Shown here: piece by piece, positions 50,626-60,089 of the stretch
Layout: every line of letters starts with the position of its first letter
Numbering within the stretch: the first letter of the stretch is position 1
Origin: Nematopogon swammerdamellus
Taxonomy: Eukaryota > Arthropoda > Insecta > Lepidoptera > Adelidae
DNA: 64,000 bases
Assembly (NCBI GenBank): GCA_946902875.1
Contig: OX336349.1
Span: 15,647,891 to 15,711,890, forward strand
Direction of reading: 5' to 3'
Made by a program: the position numbers and the translations under genes
The notes under the pieces: model-generated
Told to the model about the DNA's origin: nothing
What the model saw: the letters and a program-made list of their open reading frames with translations, nothing else
Database searches by the model: none

Positions 50626-51320
50626 AGCTTAGTCTAATCTTTCGTCATAAATCGGAGCCTTCTCAGGAACAGCTTTGCGTCTTTAATTTGAAAAGATCAA
50701 CGCACGTTCACGTACGCATTTCCTGTTCATCTAATACCAGTGTTTACGTCTAGTGTCTTATTCTTCTCACAAATTGTTCTAGACGTTCGCTTTGTCTTCT
50801 TCTCCAGAGTCATTATTTAAGTAGAGGGTTATAGGTACGCTGCAGTCGTGATCTGCTCGTCATTCGTTCTCCACACGACATCGACATTTAGTTCTGAGCG
50901 TATTTTGTGTATTTGGCTCGACATCGACAGTATCTTCTTAATATTGATCTTATGTCGCTTCTTGAGTGTTTATAGTATTATGTAACTCTATTCGCGAAAT
51001 ATTATTAACATATATTAAGGAAAGTGAAAGTTTTAATTCGACCGTTGACACGTGCGACTGTTCGCTAAATATTTAAATATGGAATATTATTTAGTAGGTA
51101 TATGTTAATGATTTGAACACGAGTTTCGCTGTTTGTAGGTCGATACAGTACTTATAACCTGACAATACTTGCTACAGTGGGAAACATGAAGAACAAGCAG
51201 AGGAAGCAGAGATAGAGATAGAAAGCTGGGCAGGAGATTCAATTGCAAGACTGAATATCTTTTCTCGCCAACCTCAGATGTCTTTTCACCTTAATAAACA
51301 GTCACTGTTGCTTGTTACAG
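50626..51320. other. Repeat-poor upstream region of the 51321 exon
   Basis: No recognised repeats. A polypyrimidine-like TTGCTTGTTACAG at 51308-51320 is a plausible splice acceptor. The sequence near 50830-50960 (CTGCAGTCGTGATCTGCTCG) could hold an alternative promoter, but that is not demonstrable here. Confidence 0.35.
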
Positions 51321-52310
51321 ATACTACGAGAAGCTTCTTACAGTGTAGCAGTGCGCAGTGTGTAGTGCGGTGAAGTGCAACAAACTAGTGACAACGTGAG
51401 TGGCGGGGACACGACGATGCGACTCGCCGCGAACGAACGATCCCACGCCGTTATGCAAGCCCGGCCTTAGAGCGACATCACCGAGCTATGGCCGTCTCCA
51501 ACTACTCCCTGGCGTACCCGCACGCGCCTGCGCCCTTCGCCGCCACCGTCGCCCCGCACTCCCTCAACTCGCAGCTCGACGATCTCCTCTACTCTCCGGA
51601 GCTGCACCAGCAGGAATCCAGCCCCAGAGAGAATGAGCCTTACTCGCAGCCCGCTCGGCGTTCTAAACTGCGCAAGCGCGCCGGAACTCCCTATCTGCCA
51701 CCTCCTAATCAGTTCACACACTACCCCCGCGACGCGGCCGCACCGGCGCCGCCTTATTCCATGCACACGCAGCTGTACGAGAACCCTCGACTGTCGGTCG
51801 GAGGTCAACTGGAGCTGAAGACGCAGCGGGTTCACGAGGTAAGCGTCGAGTACGAGACCGCCGGTCAGGGGGAGTACATCCACGACCCCAGCGGGGACTA
51901 CGACGCCGCGTACCCGCCGCGGCGGGACCGCCTACCGCCGTCGCGGACGCCCCCGCAGCCAGCGCCCCCGCAGCCTGCGCCGGACTACACGCGGACCAAC
52001 TATAGACCTTTCGACAATACCTACCATCCGACAGAAGGCGCAGTCGGCCAACAGAACTATAACTTCCAAGGTGTTCCTCGGCCACAGCCGCAGCCTCCGG
52101 CACAGCCTCCAGCGCAGCCCAATCCCCAGCCCGCCCCCGGTGGTGGAGTGCAGGCAGGGGTGCGGACAGACAGAGGAGGTGCGCCGGCGCAGCGCCCTCC
52201 CGGTTTCACGAAGGTGGAGGGCGGCGGTGGGGGCTCCAACTCCAAAACGCAGCTGCATGCGGTTCTGGACTACGACGACGATTACTATGACGATGTGCCA
52301 GGGGAAGGAG
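51321..52310 (+). CDS. Coding exon of an unidentified host gene (N-terminal Pro-rich segment)
   Basis: Exon bounds are inferred from TTACAG at 51315-51320 and AGGAG|GTGAGATT at 52310/52311. The first in-frame ATG is 51488 (GAGCTATGG, G at +4). The frame is open from about 51394, after a TGA, and runs to the donor, giving 274 codons plus one base (phase 1). The product begins MAVSNYSLAYPHAPAPFAAT. Sections: Ala/Pro-rich start; LNSQLDDLLYSPELHQQ (about residues 26-43); a basic RRSKLRKRAGTPYLPPP; LSVGGQLELKTQRVHEVSVE (about 100-120); a Pro/Gln tract (PQPQPPAQPPAQPNPQP); Gly-rich; and an acidic LDYDDDYYDDVPGEGG end. It looks like an intrinsically disordered scaffold or cytoplasmic protein, with no signal peptide or membrane segment. 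High GC at third positions contrasts with the AT-rich flanks. I cannot name the family. Readthrough past the donor hits TAG at 52325. Confidence 0.65.
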
Positions 52311-52534
52311 GTGAGATTATTGAATAGTCATTTTTATGTTAGAGACACCATGCGCTTAGGTTTGCCATGATCGTGGCAGTGGAAACCCGTTGTCTCTGCC
52401 TACCCCACCGGGAAACAAGCGTGACGCTATGTATGTATGTATGTACCATGCGCTTTATGGGGAAGGCATATTATGTTATTCTAGCAAGAAGATGCGCCGA
52501 CGCACCAAACTAGTCGATATTGAACACCGGGTGG

Positions 52535-52785
52535 TTAAGCTCTAATGTCAATGGACTGGGCACGTCAGCCTAAAAGGCGACGAACGGTGGAGTAACCGCG
52601 TCCTGCACTGGCGGGAGTGGACATGAAAACGGAGTATGGTAAGACCACCCGCCAAGTGGGACGACGATATCAAGTACGTCAGCGGCAGTGGTTCGGTACC
52701 GCTAAAGGCTGGGAGGAGTTGAGGATAATTGGAGAGGCGTATGTCCAGCAGTAGACGCATATACGCTGACTGACTGACTGACTGA
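52535..52785 (+). mobile_element. RTE-type LINE 3' end with GACT tail
   Basis: 'CTAATGTCAATGGACTGGGC', ACGTCAGCCTAAAAGGCGAC, 'TGGTAAGACCACCCGCCAAG', 'TGGGACGACGATATCAAGTA', 'CAGCGGCAGTGGTTCGG', GGAGAGGCGTATGTCCAGCA, then (GACT)n at 52767-52786. It encodes an RTE C-terminus (RWTGHV, RPPAKWDDDIKYV) broken by frameshifts. It lies about 225 bp inside the intron after the host exon. Confidence 0.8.
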
Positions 52786-52844
52786 AGAAGACGAGAGTTC
52801 GCACGTGGTTCGCATATAGAGTTACATTTTAGTGTCATTATGAT

Positions 52845-53110
52845 TGTCCTATTATTATAAAAACTGGGTTTTGCCCGCGACTTCGCTCGCGTGAAATTCC
52901 TATTTGAAAAGAAGAAAGTAAGTAAGACTTACCTTTATTTCGGCGCGCGGAACGGTTTGTATGAGAGCCACATCTTAGCGTAACCGGAACTGAATTGTAT
53001 TTAGCCTATCCCGTGTCACGTATAGTTAAATGTGCTTGTACTAAGTTTCGTCGCATTCGGGTGATCGGCTTAAGAGTTATGGAGGAACATACATACATAC
53101 GGAAAAGATT
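52845..53110 (-). mobile_element. Helitron-like repeat fragment
   Basis: 'GGGTTTTGCCCGCGACTTCG', CTCGCGTGAAATTCC, 'AAGTTTCGTCGCATTCGGGT', GATCGGCTTAAGAGTTATGG and ACATACATACGG are typical dispersed-repeat sequence with the reversed GCGGGCAAAAGC-type Helitron end. It is non-coding. Confidence 0.45.
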
Positions 53111-53216
53111 TCTATAAATCGTCAATTTAGTTTTAGTATGTAGGTAGAGTCTACAGTCTGCACACGCAATATCTCATAAAACAAAGTAACTTACTCCGTT
53201 ACAGATTTATTATTAG

Positions 53217-54757
53217 TACTAGCTGAGCCCGCGGCTCCGCTCGCGTGAAATTCGTATTCCAAAGAAGAATGTAAGTAACTTAGGGCGAGGCCGAAGGCCG
53301 AGCTGCGTTCAGGTAATCGATAAACCTTCTTAAAGAAAGTAACTAACTAAGGGCGAGGGCGAAGGCCGAGCTGCTTTCAGGTAAACGATAAACCTTTCTC
53401 AAATAAAGGAAGTAAGTAAGGGCGAGGCCGAAGGCCGAGCTGCGTTCAGGAAGACGACAAACCTTCTGGAAGAAAGGAAGGAACTAAGTGCGAGGCCGAA
53501 GGCCGAGCTGCGTTCAGGTAAACCAAAAACCCTCTTTCGCCTTCGGGCCTCGCCCTTAAAGACTTCCTTTCTTCGATAGAATATAATATCGTTTACTCAT
53601 TCTATTTATTTCATATAAATAAAAAAGTAATATTAATAACTAAAGAATTAAACCTACCTAACAAACATTAAAATAACTATCAAAACGGGCATTTTCAAAT
53701 GTTCTTAGAGCACTTGCGACATTACCCCGCTGGATGGCAAGGCTTACCCTTTGAATGAAGTACATAAGCCCTTGATGACGGGACACCAGTTGCGTCAACC
53801 AGCTCAAGCCTCTTTTGGCTTCACTGCTCCACGGACCGAGGGTTTCAACCGCAAACGCAACAAATTCGAAATCTTGAATTATATTTCTATATTTGCTGCG
53901 TTGGAGGCTCTCCGCCCCAGCATCGGCCGCGCCAGCCGCTCTTGAAGATGTCCTAACGTGACTTGGAGCCAATGTGAGAACAAAAGTGGCGTCCCACATC
54001 AAAGAACTACCCTTAGTCCATGGCACTAAGGTCTCTAGCATCGGGCCTCTTGCCATCCAGCCGGGAATAACGGCGAGGTTCTAGGATGCACGGTATATTT
54101 GCCGTTAGAAGCGTGGACTCTATAATAAAATTTAAATTAAATTAACTCAATCTTAATATTAATTAACTTTATTCGAGATGGTTTAGCTTCTTCCTGAACG
54201 CAGCTCGGCCTTCGGCCTCGCCCTTAGTTACTTGCTTTCTTCGAGATGGCTTATCATTTGTCAGAACGTAGCTCGGCCTTCGGCCTCGCCTTAGTTGCTT
54301 ACTTTCTTCAAGATGGTTTAGCTTCTTCCTGAACGCAGCTCGGCCTTCGGCCTCGCCCTTAGTTACTTGCTTTCTTCGAGATGGTTTTTCAATTATCCGA
54401 ACGTAGCTCGGCCTTCGGCCTCGCCTTAGTTACTTACTTTCTTCAAGATGGTTTAGCTTCTTCCTGAACGCAGCTCGGCCTGCGGCCTCGCCCATAGTTA
54501 CTTACTTTCTTCGAGAAGGTTTATGGTCTTCCAGAATAGAGCTTGGCCTTCGGCCTCGCCCTTAGTTACTTATTTTCTTCAAGAATGTTTTTCTTCTTCC
54601 TGAAATAAGCTCCGCCTTTCGCCTCGCCCTTAGTTACTTTCATCGAGAAAGAATATCGTTTACGTGAGCGCAGATCCGCCTTCGGGCCCGTCTTTAGTTA
54701 CTTACTTTCTTTTTTTTAAATACGAATTTCACGCGAGCGAAGCCGCGGGCAACAGAT
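53217..54757. mobile_element. Fold-back element with inverted arrays of about 66-bp units
   Basis: The outer ends are inverted: GAGCCCGCGGCTCCGCTCGC + GTGAAATTCGTATT at 53225, and AATACGAATTTCACGCGAGC + GAAGCCGCGGGC ending near 54751. The left array (53280-53530) has four plus-oriented units with GGGCGAGGCCGAAGGCCGAG + CTGCGTTCAGG. The right array (54180-54715) has eight reversed units (CTCGGCCTTCGGCCTCGCC). A single reversed unit lies at 53530-53570. In the right array, units alternate between CCTGAACGCAG and GAACGTAG forms, giving a two-unit higher-order period near 133 bp. A LINE C-terminal fragment occupies the centre (53600-54085). Confidence 0.85.
53600..54085 (-). mobile_element. Retroelement C-terminal fragment (second copy of the 13889 type)
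   Basis: Minus strand: 'LVPWTKGSSLMWDATFVLTL', APSHVRTSSRAAGAADAGAE, SLQRSKYRNIIQDFEF, AFAVETLGPWSSEAK, SLAIQRGNVASAL. It extends further 5' than the copy at 13889-14340. The 3' UTR ACTAAAGAATTAAACCTACC is nearly identical in both. The frame is open for 132 codons but the expected middle part is rearranged. The retroelement clade is not resolved. Confidence 0.65.
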
Positions 54758-55496
54758 ATATAAATTTTATTGCACCAATGACAGCGACATAACTTCGACT
54801 TTCAATTATTATTTTTATTTATCAAACAATTTGTCACCGGCCAGCTCACGTCGAGATGACAGTTCTCCGTTGTCAACATGACATTTAAAATTGTTTTTAC
54901 CTTTACTTTGGACTACGTGATTTTAAACGCGCAATAATGTTTATAATTGTTAATTTTTTTTTATTTTTGTTAATTTTTTTTACGTATTATGTTAACCCGG
55001 CATATAAACTGCCACTATACCAAGTTTCGTCTAATTCCGTTCAGTGGTTTTTGCGTGATGCGCGTACAGACAAACAAACAAACAAACAAAAATTTTAAAA
55101 ACTGTTCTAACATGTTCAGTATCTCATTTTATGCCACCCTGGTTAGTTTTTTTCCGAATACATTCAATGTACAGACTTTCTTACCTCTACGATTTTATTA
55201 TATGTATAGATTATAGTATTGATCAAATAAACCCTTTCATTTTGCAGAACATAAAAAAATGCAATGAATTCAAAAATCCACATTGTTATAAATCCATTCG
55301 TACTTAAATAGTGTAAATAGTTCTGAGAGGTTTAACGTTGTTTTAATAAGTCATTACGTTTTATTGTGCAAGAAAAGTTAATTCAATATTGATTGTAAAT
55401 ATTTACCTACATGGAATGAGTAAATTTATATTTTATGGGCATATTCAAGTATTCAAATTATAATAATATGGAAAAAATTACCGCGTCATATCAGGT
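54758..55496. other. AT-rich, with a dispersed-repeat piece
   Basis: 54985-55105 (CCACTATACCAAGTTTCGTC, TAATTCCGTTCAGTGGTTTT, TGCGTGATGCGCGTACAGAC, (AAAC)n) is typical of Helitron-related dispersed repeats. The rest is AT-rich without genes. Confidence 0.4.
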
Positions 55497-55800
55497 AATT
55501 TACAAAACTGTACGTCCTTTCCCTTACCTTACCTTGCTAGGTAGCTGGTATGTTTTAACTCGTGCCACCGAACTGAATAAGGTCGGTCGAAACGGCTAAA
55601 TACAGTTCGTGGTTTTCGTCTTGTTCAGTGTGGCCGGCGCGACCAGACCATGTTTGGCTACATCACCTACAACACCCGTAAGTCAGCCCATAGCACCTTG
55701 GTGGAATAGGGCGCCATGTCAGTACTTCCCTTTGGCCGTACCGGCTACGCTAAACTAGACGTACACGAACTATTAAATGACTGCTTCGACAGACCGCAAT
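55497..55800. repeat. Two truncated S1-type SINEs in inverted tandem
   Basis: The plus half (55497-55650) contains AAAACTGTACGTCCTTTCCC, TGCCACCGAACTGAATAAGG, TCAGTGTGGCCGGCGCGACC. The minus half (55653-55800) contains GTTTGGCTACATCACCTACA, AAGTCAGCCCATAGCACC, GGCGCCATGTCAGTACTTCC, TGCTTCGACAGACCG. Together they read SINE 5' body followed immediately by a reversed SINE 3' body, an unusual head-to-head junction. Confidence 0.75.
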
Positions 55801-55949
55801 CTATCAATATGCGAAATAAATGCCAATTTTTTTTAATTTAATATTAATCTAATATCCTTAAAGATACAGACGGGAGACCATGCATTTTATAATATATAGG
55901 AGTAGTTTGATTTCATTTGATAGAGATAGGAAATAAATATATATAAATA

Positions 55950-56139
55950 GATTCCCTGCCCATATATTTCCCCCTAGTACAGTCTCGGTTCCTTCAAGAG
56001 GGGCGTGAATAGGCACCTGTCAGGACGGCATGGCATTCGCAAACCCCGCATACGGCCGAATGTCCGTGGGCGTCGTTAGACACCTTATGGGTGGCTCGGG
56101 GCTCGGTGCCACATGCCGAACTTTCAATAAAAAAAACTG
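55950..56139 (+). mobile_element. CR1/Jockey-like LINE 3' end
   Basis: 'CCCTGCCCATATATTTCCCC', TCCTTCAAGAGG-like GTTCCTTCAAGAGGGGCGTG, 'GGCACCTGTCAGGACGGCAT', 'CGCATACGGCCGAATGTCCG', TGGGCGTCGTTAGACACCTT and A8 match 61995-62165 closely. It is truncated to the last 40 codons plus 3' UTR. Confidence 0.8.
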
Positions 56140-56593
56140 GATCTGACAAGGTTCTTTAGATGCGCCTACAGTTTTAGAGCAGAAAGTATGTGGCCACGCG
56201 TGCGTGACGCCTCACGCGACGGAGACTGAGTGTGTGCGTGCACCGGCGCGACGGGGCGGCGCACACTGGTTCAAGTTGTATGGGGCTGCGGAAATAATCC
56301 AGTAACTTCTAAAATACTTAACATATTTCGATAATTTTTTTTTGCTGGTTTCGTAATTTATAAACACATTGATTATCAAAATATAATTTGGCAATTTTCA
56401 GAAGAAGTCATAAAAAAAAATTAAGTAACGATTTGCAGGTTTAGTAATTAATTCCCCTCAATATATTTGCAGGAATTGTGATAATAATAAGAACACCAAC
56501 TCCTTAAATATTATCAAGCTGCCTCAATTGAGACCTTGTCAAATCAAAAAGTCATAGAAAAGTGTAAAGTAATGCATAAAAAGGAATTTAAAT
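56140..56593. other. No gene recognised
   Basis: A GC patch at 56190-56270 (CGCGTGCGTGACGCCTCACG, GCGACGGGGCGGCGCACACT) resembles ends of small lepidopteran MITEs; otherwise AT-rich. Confidence 0.4.
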
Positions 56594-56961
56594 TCAAACA
56601 ATTAGCTGTTTGGCTTCGTCGCTAATAGGTACAATTTTCTTCTTTGGTTTTGGCCTTAGACTCGTTATTAGAGGATCAGAGGACAAGAGGATCATGTTCA
56701 TCACATCTTCATTAGTCGCAATTCTGCTGCACTTCCTGGAATGAAGAAGCCGATAGCGTTTGTAGTTCTGCATACTGAGTTCCACCTTTGATTGAATTGA
56801 GTCACAAAACGTTTCTGCACTGCACTCACCACTGTTTCAATTTGAGATTCATTTAGAGTTGGGTACGTATTTTGGAAGTAAAGTCGTAGTTTTTGAAAAT
56901 CACAATCACACTTGATTAGTTCACTGCACAAAACAGAGTAGGGGATCGCGACACTATCCAT
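56594..56961 (-). pseudogene. Unidentified ORF with one apparent frameshift
   Basis: Two overlapping minus-strand frames look like one broken gene. The first (56961-56701) begins MDSVAIPYSVLCSELIKCDC and continues YFQNTYPTLNESQIETVVSA, VQKRFVTQFNQ. After a shift near 56790 the second frame carries KVELSMQNYKRYRLLHSRKC, IATNEDVMNMILLSSDPLIT, LRPKPKKKIVPISDEAKQLI and a stop at 56594. The composition is protein-like (hydrophobic helices, basic C-terminal tract), unlike random repeats. It could be a decayed retrocopy, a domain of a transposon protein, or a gene with a mis-sequenced base. Family unknown. Confidence 0.4.
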
Positions 56962-57086
56962 TTCGTGAAGGAGATGTTTACAAGTTGGAAAGTGGTTATT
57001 AAATGATTAAAAATTAAGGATAGTAATATAAATTGATCATTACATTAATCAGAAGGGGAAACCCCAAATGAGATTAGCAACATCCA

Positions 57087-57410
57087 TTTTTTTTATGGAA
57101 ACTGACACGGTTGGCTTACATCACTCACAACATCCATGATGTCAGCCCATAACACCGGGTGAACTTGGTGCCACGTCAGTACCTCCCCTCGGTCGTGCCG
57201 GCTACACTGAACTGGACGGAAAACACAAACTATTTACATAGCCGTTTCGACCGACCTTTCATTCAGTGCGGTGGTACCAACCCGGGCGGGTTAAACCCTA
57301 CCACCTAGTAATATAAGAAGGGAGTCATATCCCTTAGTCGCCTTTTACGATATATACGGGGAGAGATGCAGTGGGGCTATTCTTTTAAAGTACCGGCCCC
57401 ACACGGTACA
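57087..57410 (-). repeat. S1b SINE, complete
   Basis: Minus-strand copy from T-tract (57087-57095) and ATGGAAACTGACACGGTTGG through the body to TAGTAATATAAGAAGGGAGT, CATATCCCTTAGTCGCC, GGGGAGAGATGCAGTGGGGC and GTACCGGCCCCACACGGTAC. It is very close to 28092-28415. Confidence 0.9.
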
Positions 57411-58319
57411 TCCATTCATAAAGCGACGTTAATTAGGTACTAATGTGCGCTAATGATTGTGCGTAGTTTCACTAATCACTTACCTGGTGCATTCAAAGTG
57501 CGATTACTCCCAAAGTGCAAAAAAGTAGCAGCTGAAACTTATAGATCTGATCGACGAAGGTATAGAGTATATTTTAATATGCATCCGAGCACGTAGGCAA
57601 ATGTAGCTAAACTTGTAGCTCTAGGAGTTTGTATTTTATTTCACATTTTTTGGGGATATATTTGAAATTTATTTTGGAAGAGGAGAATTCATGAATACAA
57701 TTTTTTTTTATATTTTAAGGAAGATAATGCTTAGGCAATCAATAATAAATAATAAAAGTATTTGTGTAATAATTAATAAGATGTACAAAAAATAAAATTC
57801 TTATTGATCATAAATCTTAAATAACGCTGCAAATAAATTGAGCAACTTTGAGCGTTTATCCTGCGATGTGTAAAGAGTTTAAAAATAAAATTAATACTGT
57901 TCAGTAAGCACTAGTTATCTGACTATATGAAAATGCTATAGCAGATATCGTGTATTCAATTTTGTAAATTAGAATTATTTCCGCCCATAAACCATAGTGC
58001 GGCGGCGCGGAGGCGGAGCGGCACGGAGGCGCGGCGGCGGAGGGTAAACTACGGCCGTGTCTGAGTCTGGGCGACCTTCGGCATATTCTGGCAATTACTG
58101 TCTACTTGCCCACAGAGCTTCGAATCCTCAGGAGCCGGGACGGAAGGCATGAACACTTTTTTAAATGATTCCACCAGGCACGTGAATTTTATACCCATAA
58201 TCATAAAATCGCGGTTGGCTGGCTCCACTTTTGTAGAATCGTGATTATTTTACCCAAATAACAAATTATCAAGCTCTGCGAGTACTATCTTTCCAGAGCT
58301 GATGGAAAAAGAAGACAAG
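57411..58319. other. No gene recognised; GC patch near 58000
   Basis: AT-rich except 57990-58060 (GTGCGGCGGCGCGGAGGCGG and related). No coding feature was seen. Confidence 0.4.
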
Positions 58320-58690
58320 TACGAGTCGGACTAGCGGACATAATCACACCAAGTTTGACGGCTTTATGTATAACCGTTTTTTACGATAGAGCATAAACAA
58401 ACCAAAAACACTTTGAAAAAAATATGGTTGCGCCATAATTGTCTACTGTTTGTTTCTTTATTATTCGTTAGTATGTCCGCCATTACAAAATTATATATTC
58501 TGTGAAAATTTCAACCGGCTAGGCGACCTATTACGGTTTCAAAAGATACAGTCCTTTAAAGGTAGGACATACAGACAGACGGACAGACAAACCGACGGCG
58601 TAGGCCTAGTAAATTATAGGCTTTTTTTAGGCGTTATATTATAGGCGTTTTTAGGTTTCCGTACGGGGTACGGAAACCTAAAAACGGGCA
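58320..58690 (+). repeat. M1-family element, diverged
   Basis: ACGAGTCGGACTAGCGGACA, TTCTGTGAAAATTTCAACCG, GCTAGGCGACCTATTACGG, a GACAGACGGACAGAC tract, GACGGCGTAGGCCTAGTAAA, TACGGGGTACGGAAACCTAA. It contains a small duplication (TATAGGCTTTTTTTAGGCGT, ATAGGCGTTTTTAGG). Confidence 0.65.
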
Positions 58691-59150
58691 TTGGCCTTCG
58701 AGCATCTCACTACCTTGCACAAATGCGACACGCAAAGTGCAATATCTCTTGTCTTGCAGCGTAATCTCAGCGAGCAAAGGTCAATATCCGTTTTTTTTCG
58801 CTTGCTCTGGAAACAGTGTGCAGCATTTCTTAACGTTAATGTTTTGTGTTGCTGGAGACCAATTCACTGGCAGTAAAACCGAGAATCGAGGAGGATATTA
58901 TATGAATAAAATTAATACCGATGAAGTACATTTTTATTTCTGGAGGTCAATAACTCAAATAAATAAAAATTACAGTCAATAAAAAATTGGCGCAAAGCAT
59001 TCGCGGCAAAGTTGATTTAATAGCAAATCGGATTTAAACGCTAAGATGACAACCGATCCGTATGGATGTATAACCCTAATAAAGGGAATACAAGAAAGAT
59101 GTTTTTGTCGTTTTTTATTTTGCGTCTACCGTAAAAACGTTAATACATAC
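58691..59150. other. No gene recognised
   Basis: Two overlapping frames (58691-58876, 58737-58982) include CysValAla-rich peptides, but nothing recognisable. Confidence 0.4.
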
Positions 59151-59322
59151 AACTGTAAATAGTTCGTGTTTTCCATCCAGTCCGGCAACACTGAGCCGAC
59201 ATGAAATGAAGGAAAGCACTGACATATCACCTAGTTATGATATGACCAGTGTTATGGGCTCACATCACGGATGTTGTAGGCGATGTAGTCAACCTTGTCA
59301 GTTTCCATTAAAAAAACCGTCC
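59151..59322 (+). repeat. S1 SINE 3' half
   Basis: TGTAAATAGTTCGTGTTTTC, CGACATGAAATGAAGGAAAG, CACTGACATATCACCTAGTT, GGGCTCACATCACGGATGTT, TTGTCAGTTTCCATTAAAAA. A small ATGATATG insertion is near 59236. Confidence 0.8.
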
Positions 59323-59956
59323 AACTTTGTGGGATTATAGTGCGACGTTTAAAGTAAAACAGCAAATAATAAAAAATCTGCCAATAACATGGTGGTACGG
59401 AACCACCGAGCATACATACGGGAGTGGCAACCGTCGAGCGCTAATATATAGGAAAATTAGCCGCGTGTTAGAGCATTTGCACTAACATATAGCGCTGCTG
59501 CGGGATCGACCGTCAGTGCGCTCGCGACTTGGGAACGAAGAACACGTATATGTGCACTACGCAAAATGGCGATTTGTGCAGTTCGTGCGTGTCGAAAGAG
59601 CTCAAGATCATCAGGAATGACAAAAGATGCCGTAACCTTTCATAATTAGGTCATTTTAATGATAATACAATGCTTGAAGCGTGTAAAATACAAAAATTCC
59701 GCGAGTTAGGAGCACGACTGCGCGCCATACCGGGCGCGTACACATGATAGGCAAATTTGACAGACTGGAAATAAATTTGAAATCAATTATTGTATATGGG
59801 TGTTGTTAGTTTTTTATGGCAAAGACATGGATATATTCAATTTATAATATGTATTGTTATTATTTCTATTACGTTTTCTATTTTTTATAATTATAAAACA
59901 AATATACCTATACAAAACTAATATATTGTATATTATGTATTATTATAATAAGTATT
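59323..59956. other. No gene recognised
   Basis: GC-richer at 59395-59540 with a possible inverted GAGCGCTA/TAGCGCT pair, then AT-rich up to the hAT-like element. Confidence 0.4.
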
Positions 59957-60089
59957 ATTATTATCAGTGATAGGAATAGGTAGGACCTTTTTACCTAAAC
60001 TTCGAGGAACAGAGTAAAAAATTTGAGACTTCCTTACGACAATATTTTTTCCGGTTTAATAATATTCATGGTGTTATAATTTCGCGATT

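Noticed and set aside
51467..52258. Long minus-strand and other-frame ORFs (up to 138 codons) over the 51321 exon
   Set aside because: They are antisense or out-of-frame shadows of the GC-rich host exon, with Arg/Leu/Gly-biased composition.
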